NCBI GenBank assembly: GCA_003117195.1
Contig: BDSI01000059.1
Location: 393,481-457,480 of the forward strand
DNA from: Eudorina sp. 2006-703-Eu-15
Lineage: Eukaryota > Chlorophyta > Chlorophyceae > Chlamydomonadales > Volvocaceae
DNA: 64,000 nt
Direction of reading: 5' to 3'
Shown here: positions 56,781-64,000 of the stretch, one piece after another
How the letters are laid out: each line of letters starts with the position of its first letter
How positions within the stretch are numbered: the stretch's first letter is position 1
The notes under the pieces: generated by a model
Seen by the model: the letters and a program-made list of their open reading frames with translations, nothing else
What the model was told of the DNA's origin: nothing
The model's database searches: none
Made by a program: the position numbers and the translations under genes

Positions 56781-59704
56781 TCAACCCAGCCAGGCCTTGG
56801 GGCGGACGGCACCCCGGCCGCCTCCTGCCGCCTGGATCAGCCTGTGGGAGGCACTCATCGCGAAGTCCTCGTTGGACCCCATCTGCAGGGTCGCCCCCGC
56901 CGGGCCGCCGGGCGCGGCGCCGGTAGCCATCGGGAGCACCTGCATGTAAGCGGTCTCCTGGTAGGGCATGGCGCCGCCTGCGGGGGGGGGCGCGGGGGCG
57001 GGGCAGCGTTGGGGAATGGACGGGGCAGTCGCACCCGTGAAGCTGGCTGTGACGGATGGAGAGGTGGATGGATGGATGGATGGATGGATGGATGGATGGA
57101 TGGATGGATGGATGGATGGATGGATGGATGGATGGATGGATGGATGGATGGATGGAAAGGTGGATGGATGCGTGGATGGGTGGATGGGTGGATGGATGGA
57201 AAGGTGGATGGATGGGGGAGGGACAGCGCGAGGCGTCGTTACGTGCTGCGGAAGGGGGACGTACAGAAGCGCCGTAGGGGGCGACGGGGCACGACATCGG
57301 GGCGTTCGCAGGCACATCTGGCCTCGGGAGACCCTCCGGCCAGGAAGGGACCCACGGGACGAACCCACGGGGCGGACCCACGGGCGCGCGGATGTCGTAC
57401 GGAGAACCATGTTGGCTGGCGCAATGTCCCGCCCACCACCACCATGATGACGTTAAGCACTGGCCCGATTGCACCCTGAGCGGACAGGCATGCTGGATTG
57501 CTGGTCCTGACCCCAACACGACATTTGTCGTGTCCTAACTAAGCCCTTGCCGCCCAATACCACTCCCAGACCGCAGCGTTACGAATCCCCGCCGCGCGAC
57601 GATCTATTTCGAGTCACACGGCGAGGGCGCATCCCATCGGGCTTCCCCCACAGCTGCAGCTGTCGCATTGCCGACGTTGTACCTCTTGTTGTTGTGCCCA
57701 TTCGCTGGGGTGGGTGCCAACGCCACGCAACGCCACGCAGTGCCACGCAATGCCACGCAAATGCCACGAAATGCCTCTGTCCCGGCCAAGCCGCTGGATG
57801 CCGTCCAGCTCTTGGGATTGCCGGATCAACGCACCGCTCAGCACGATGAACAACCCCGTGTAGCAACGCACCGGCCGGGGCTAGTTGGATTGGCCGGCGC
57901 CATGGACTGCTCGGCTGGTCACCAAGCTGTTCGACTACCCAACTTGACACGCCCTCCTTGACGCGCGAGTAGCGATGACAACAATCGTCGTTGGACACGA
58001 ACACCAACGTCGTTTGTGTCTTTTGTCAGGGCACAGTCCCAGGCCGTACATTCGCATGAATGGCCGGTGCATTATCAGCATTCCGCGGGGCCACCCCAGT
58101 TCCCCCGGGCCCGGTTCTGCAGGCCGCTACCGGGGGTGAGGGGTGAAGGACCCTCCAAGCGGATTCAACCGAGACTCATCGGATGCCCACTCCGAATGTC
58201 GACGGGATAGACTTCTGACCAACACCATCCATCTGACCAACACCATCCATCTGACCAACACCATCCATCTGACCAACACCATCCATCTGACCAACACCAT
58301 CCATCTGACCAACACCATCCATCTGACCAACACCATCCATCTGACCAACACCATCCATCTGACCAACACCATCCATCTGACCAACACCATCCATCTGACC
58401 AACACCATCCATCTGACCAACACCAGCGTTGACGCTTCTGACCATGGCACCGGGCTCCAACCCACTGCGCTCCAGGCACCTCCGACCGTAAGAATCCATC
58501 GCCCACCTTCCCCGCTCACAACCTACCCACTCCCACCCACCCTCCCATCCATCCCTCAGAGGCGCCCATCCGTCCGTCCACCCGCCCGCCCGCCCACTCA
58601 CCTGTCAGCGCCCCCAGGTCGCCCGCATGGTTGGCCATCGCCGGCATCGCCAGCTGCTGCAGCTGCGCGTTCACCAGCGACATGGTCCCCGGCTGGCCCA
58701 GAGTCGCGTCCGGCTGCAGGGTCTGGGGTCAGCAAACAAGCACACCCCGGGGGGATAGAGAGAGGGAGGGTTACTGTGTGGGAGGGGGGCGGACCGCTGC
58801 TTGCGGTGACGAGGGACACGCGGGATGGGAGCGGGGCTGCCATGTGAAAGCGCGAGGCGCGGCTCTAGTGGGGCCGCGTCCGGCGGTAGGAAGCAAGGGT
58901 GGCGAGCGCAAATGGGAGTGTGTGAAATGGGGCTTTTGCCGCGGCTGCATGGAGCACGCAAGCGGAGATCGCCGACAGGGGCTGCGGCTCCCAGGCAGAG
59001 GGGCAAAGCGCAATGTGGTGCACTGCACAACTGTGGTGCGCTGCGGCGGTGAGCGGCTGCTGTGGCCCCGGTGTAAGGCTGTGCAAGATGTGTCGGGCCG
59101 CAAGACTGCGGACTTCGCTCAGATGCCGCTGGACGAGAGATGGGGGACGGCGGCCGCAGCCCTGCTCGCGGCCAGCTCACGATGCCCGGCATCTTGACGA
59201 GCCGCGGCGATCTGCGCCGCATCCGCCTCCCGCCCGCCGGCGAGCAATGCCCGGGTCGCGGTGTCGTCTAAGCGCCGAGGCAGATCTCTGGTCTAATGCT
59301 CTGAAACCACCCGGATGAATTCTTTGTTCGAGACTGGACATCCGGGTGTGACGAGCCGCGGTTCGCACAGCTCGACCCTTGACTGCATGACGCCGAAACG
59401 CCACCCGCAGGGCTTCCGCCGCGTTTCGGACACAGACAAGTACACCCGCATTCGTGGGGTGCGCGGTCGAGGGATAGAACGCGAGTTGCATGGTGGGGAA
59501 CGGCGTCCGTTCGGGGCGGCCGGTGGCGGGCGGGCCATTTCAGGGTTCCTCACCAGGACGTTCTGCGGTGGGAGGCCCCCCGTCATGAGCGGGTATACAT
59601 GTTGGAGTGAATCGGCGGGGCGCAGGCTGAAGGGGGCGGCCATGGCTGGCGGGGGAGCCGCTGCGCGATCATCGTACAGCTGCGATGCCGGAATGAGCCC
59701 ATAC
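56781..59704 (-). CDS. Unrecognised gene, partial: Gln/Ala/Met-rich protein (low confidence)
   Basis: Exon-like segments with good splice sites: 59704-59554 ([30 protein letters not shown]), 58713-58602 ([19 protein letters not shown]) and 56977-56781 ([28 protein letters not shown]). The last ends in TGA 56783-56781. Phases are compatible for joining all three in that order. A further segment near 59260-59170 ([19 protein letters not shown]) also looks coding but does not fit in phase. The low-complexity, Gln- and Met-bearing composition would suit a regulatory protein, but there is no diagnostic domain. The 5' end is not found. The intron between the last two exons holds the GGAT and 18-bp arrays. 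Confidence 0.4.
57055..57215. repeat. GGAT tetranucleotide array
   Basis: About 25 to 30 GGAT units with a few interruptions (GGAAAGGT, GCGT). Intronic if the minus-strand gene model is right. Confidence 0.95.
58214..58424. repeat. 18-bp array CTGACCAACACCATCCAT, nearly 12 copies
   Basis: Exact head-to-tail copies with no spacer sequence. Because 18 is a multiple of 3, frames stay open (Leu-Thr-Asn-Thr-Ile-His and others) without being coding. Confidence 0.95.
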
Positions 59705-62700
59705 CTGCAAACACAGAACATACGGAACGGCGTACTGCAATCTAGACGGCGTTGTATGAAGTCGTCAGAAAACGAGCGAACCCGCACTTTTGCGAATTTG
59801 TGGGCGCAGCAGGCCACCGTGCGTGCGAATAGGACGACCCATCGCCGGTGCACAGAGAAACGCAACGCCAAGCAAACAAAAATTATCACCAGTCAATGTA
59901 TATGCGTGCTGCTAAACAAAGACACGAGCAAGTTACAATCCGCATTCGCGACTTGCCCGGGTGCATACACCGGCCGAGGCTCCGTAAAGGCCGGGTACCC
60001 GTTGCGTCCATTAGCTGGACGAGTGGCTTGCCGTAGTAGCGCAAATCCCTTAAAACTCCCTGCAGTATTAACACGAGCCGGCAACCGAGTAAGGGTACTG
60101 GACCGTAGGGAGCCGTAGACGAGATTCACGACTGACGATAACCAAAAGTTCAAACGATAACCATAGCGCTAAGCAGTACTGTGGCCTGCGATCGCTTCCC
60201 CGCAGCACTGTAACTTCGCGCAGCAAGTTCGCACCGCCGACTTGGTTTTTAGACTTCTAGTCCAGTGAGCAGATACTTTCCCAATAGCTCACCACGAATA
60301 ATATCTGTGACGATGCTAACGGCAAGGTTCACTGAATAAGCCGCTCCTGTGTGCAGGGAACCCAGGGGTAGGACTCAGGCGAAGGGCAGCTGCGAAAAGC
60401 GAACGGAACCTCTGACGCCCCAGCACTTTACATCAAGGCAGCATGGTATATTGATCGAGGCTCACCTGAAATTGATACCCGTGTAGGGTCGACGCTTTGA
60501 TCTATTTGGATGGTTGCGCCGGTATAGGTCTGCAACGCCTTGACAGTCTCGCCGTTTTTCCCTGCACATCAATAAAGCCCTTCAAATCGCCTCAGAGCGT
60601 ACCATCGCGACTGCGAACCAGAACAAGGCTCGCGTGTACTGCTGACAGCCCCCGCCTCGGAGCCGACCGAGGAACTTGTTGTTCTTCAGTCCTGCTCACC
60701 TATCACACGCCCCACCATACTACGAGGGCATTCCATCACAGAGTTCTGCGTCCGCATTCTGTATGAAAGGTTGTTCCAATAATAAGTGCAAGCAACCCTC
60801 GTTACGTTTCAAACCAACCCGAGTAGATATTCAGTGCAATAGAAAATGTGGCTAATATTTTTAATGAATAACAGCAGAATTGCGGCTACGTCACCCTCCG
60901 CGAAATTGTACTTCAACGCTCCGAAGGCGCACACTGAACGCCCATAGCCTGACACCGTGAAGAATGTACATGTCGTGCAATCAAACCACGTGCACTACAA
61001 TGCCACAAGAAGCGTAAAATTGTTGGCTACCTAATTAATGAGGAACGGTGCAGGACGAACATTATCGGTTGGTCCGACATCGTCCCATAATCCCTCCCGC
61101 ATAGCACTCGTGGTGCACATCTACCTGTGAACATTATTGGTGAAGGCTATGTTTGTTACAGCTTCCATAACATATACGGAGCATGAAGTATGCGGGAGCG
61201 AGGCATTATTAGGTGATGCGGGCGTCTGACTTTCTACGATTCCACGTGTAACTCCGTCATGCACCGTTAAATAATTACATTTTTGTTTATAGAATTTCAC
61301 GGTGGTTATGTTGGTTACCAGCTGGAGGCCACAAGATGTCGGAGCATTTTTGAGCAAGGGGATAGTGCGGCCATCACAACGCATAATATTACATTTGTCT
61401 GGTGGATAAGTGCTCGAAGCCGAAAAGCAGCATAATTCGCGTGCATTTTCGTAAACGCACGTTCGACGGCCACAACGTTGTAGGGACGCAATGATAAACA
61501 TAACTTTGAACAAGTGTATTTAGCAGCGGCATGAAGGCTCACGGTAATGAATGGGGCCGCGGACGGAGCAACTGTTGGCCGCGGTTCGATGCAGGGCTTG
61601 CCAGTCCTACCACACCCTTTGCAGGCATCTGGAGCCCTCATGCTGCATCATAAAGCACCAGGTGACAATAGCGCACCAGGGCGCAGGGCGTGACCTTCAC
61701 GGTACAGCACCGCTGTCACGGTTCTTGGCCTAAAAAGCGAGGCTAATGGCGGAGACCCCGGCCGCGGAGCCGGATGCCGGAGGCGGACCGCAGCCCCGCG
61801 GAGCCGGACCGCAGCCCCGTGTGCCGGCGTTGCTAGACTGGGCCGCAGGGGATCGCACAGCTGAAAGGACAACACTAATGACGGGCCGCCGCACGCACAC
61901 GTGGAAGGGTGCAAACCCAAAGGGGGGGGGTCATCCGCGGGGTCATCCGCCTACACACGCACACATCACGCACGGGCCGTTGTTGCAGTGCTTCCCTTAG
62001 GGACCGGGCCTGTCTTCACGGTCGGCGAGACGCAAACATGCTCCAAGCAAGCAAGCGGAAGCGCACCCAGTATTCACATTCTGCTGGGTGCCACAGCCTG
62101 CCACGCACACCCGCATTCGACAAGTTTGGGTTATTAGTTGGCTCAGCAGTCGCAGCCAGCCTGTGCGCATGGACACTGAGCACTCAGGTGGTCGCGCAAG
62201 GGCCTAATGTATATATATCAGGATCAAGCGCGCGGTGAAGGCTACACGCTTCGTGGGCGACTTTTGCAGCTTTGAAGGCTACACGCTTTGTGGAGCATAC
62301 ATATCCGCGCGCGCGGCAGTCACGCTTGTCGCTGGCGGCAGGGTCGTTCGGCGCCCTTCACTTGTGAATGCAAGGCAGGAATGCACACTGATGAAGGACT
62401 CATTGGCAACGTTTTGGCTCATGCACGCATTTGATGGAATAAATGCGTTTTGAACGTTCCTCCCCTCTGCATGCACACAGGAAGACGACTGTAGGACATC
62501 TCCAGATTTGGCATATTTAGTGTTGCTAAATCAAGAAGACGCACCGTTTGAAGTTTTTGCGTCTGGATAGGAGAATATTAAATTTGACCTTTTCTTTTTC
62601 TGTTGCCAGCTTAGGAAATGAGCGGCTGTTCACGTAATGTTCAACTACAGCCCACTGGACCGTTCCCGCTTCATAAATGAGTAACGACAATAAACTTTTG

Positions 62701-64000
62701 AAGTTTAGTAGTCAAGCGGCCAGACGAAGCCGATTGAAGCAAGTATGACACCGTACCTCGGTGTGAGCCGGTTCGCGCATGGCCTGCGGTTTGCGGTAGT
62801 TCGTAGCACTCTCACGATAATACCGTCATACGGTATGCCGTATCGGGCACCCTGACGGTTTCGTTGCGGTCGCGTGAGCAGTCAATAACGGTGGGAACGG
62901 CGAATCGCGCGCATGCAGGGGCGGGGTGCGTGCGTGCACGCATATGCGTGCGTACGTGCGTGCCAGCGGCGCTCGCACTAGAGCGCACGCACCTCCATCA
63001 CCAGGCGCCCCAGGCGCTATCGCACTTCCGGGCAAGCAATTTGGGCACACCACCCTCAAAGGAATATCAAAAAGAAATATCAACCCAGCTCCGCAGACAG
63101 TAACACTGGGGTTGTTACAAAAACGGACGCCATGCATGGCGTCGTGCACCCTGCCAGCAGCAGCAGCAGCAGCAGCAGTGCGTGCAGGTCGTCAGCCGGT
63201 CACAACATCGCCCGCGCGCGCTTCATTGCATGTCGGCCCCACCCCGCCCCTCAGCACCACTCCCTCCACCCCGCCCCAGCCCCTCCCTCCCTCGGAGTCG
63301 GACACAAGCGCGCGGACGTGCCACCCCCCCCCTTCACTGACGTCTCTGGTGGCACGGACGGTACGTCGGGGATGGGTGTGATCGGATGCGTAAAACCATC
63401 GCCCCATCGCTCCATCGCCGCGGAAACGACCGACCCGTCCCCATCACACACCGTCGCAAACCTTTCATAACATCGCCGACCGATGCGCCGCTTCTACAAA
63501 CACAGCGGGGCCGCCACTGAAAAGGGCCGGGCAGCAGACAGACAGGATTGCGACGCGGTCTGGTCACCCACCAGCACCAAAAGAAGGCCCTTTCTGGAAT
63601 GCCCCGGGGTTGTGCACTCGCACGCACGCTGCCCTGCGGATGCTGCGCAGTACGTACGGTCAAAACCAAATGTACGAACGGCCACGCGGCTCTGTGGCTG
63701 TCGCATCAGAAATGCCGTACTGCCGCAGGGCCGCTCCTGAGGTCCTATCCTCTGCTGGCAGACTCCCACACCTTGCAACATCGAGCAGCCCGCTGCTGTA
63801 CTTCTCTGCGGCTACACTGTACTTCAGCTGTACTGTACTGTACTGTACTGTACTGTACTGCACTGTCTCAGAATTAAGACCCGGGCGATGACAGGAAAGC
63901 ACCAACCGCCGCACCGGCCCAACGGCCAGACAGCCCCGTACCTCCAGGGGTGGAAGGAATTGGGTGGGGTGGGGTGTGCAGGGCTCCCGAGGTCCCGACA
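59705..64000. other. Right end: AT-rich island and spacer without a supportable gene
   Basis: About 60100-61650 is much more AT-rich than the rest of the window and may be transposon-derived. A minus-strand stretch near 61420-61500 reads NVVAVERAF, faintly like DDE transposases of the PIF type. 62500-62720 is also AT-rich. An ATG at 61746 opens a Pro/Gly-rich frame I cannot identify. A CAG run lies at about 63157-63178 and a GTACT run near 63825-63860. Confidence 0.35.

Noticed and set aside
58214..58424. Regular short repeat array considered as CRISPR-like
   Set aside because: Units abut without unique spacers, in a eukaryotic nuclear context; it is an ordinary minisatellite.

Overview
The window looks like nuclear DNA of a chlamydomonadalean (volvocine-type) green alga. 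The genes are split into many small GT-AG exons in GC-rich DNA. Introns are full of microsatellites and minisatellites, and TGTAA, the usual algal polyadenylation signal, follows some genes. The protein set fits too: a PAS-domain class III nucleotidyl cyclase of the expanded Chlamydomonas type, a plant-type acyl-CoA-binding kelch protein, a plastid DUF493 protein and a chromodomain Ty3/Gypsy element. No bacterial operon, rRNA, tRNA or CRISPR array was found.

Layout: (1) 316-738 (+) is the last exon of a GRIP-domain golgin. (2) 739-3567 is intergenic or intronic, with a perfect 16-bp hairpin at 1684-1719 and a decayed LINE-like remnant at about 2121-2605. (3) 3568-7223 (+) is a C2-domain gene with a conserved C-terminal module; its first exons were not found. 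(4) 7224-13990 has repeats but no gene I can support. (5) 13991-29728 (-) is a very large PAS/guanylyl-cyclase gene. Its exons were followed by reading-frame phase from the C-terminal catalytic domain back to a coiled-coil N-terminal exon; the true start lies further upstream. (6) 30786-37082 is a full-length chromodomain Ty3/Gypsy retrotransposon with identical 404-bp LTRs and a CTCAG target duplication. (7) 37275-38820 holds two identical 316-bp direct repeats around a non-coding core, TRIM-like. (8) 42046-44005 (-) is a complete five-exon gene for a plastid-targeted DUF493/YbeD-like protein. It is divergent from (9) 44391-51165 (+), a complete 14-exon gene (663 aa) for an ACBP4/5-type acyl-CoA-binding kelch protein. 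(10) 51166-64000 is mostly uninterpretable, with exons of an unrecognised minus-strand gene at 56781-59704 and an AT-rich island at about 60.1-61.6 kb.

The genes are housekeeping or signalling genes with separate roles: Golgi tethering, C2 lipid binding, cGMP signalling, acyl-CoA handling and a plastid protein. The only likely joint regulation is the 385-bp divergent promoter between the DUF493 and ACBP genes. The most unusual items are a phage-Dam-like domain with a lost catalytic motif inside the retrotransposon polyprotein, a single in-frame UAG between its gag and pol, and a 97-nt near-perfect hairpin in a cyclase intron. Exon limits were read by eye from splice signals and phase; no search or transcript data were available.
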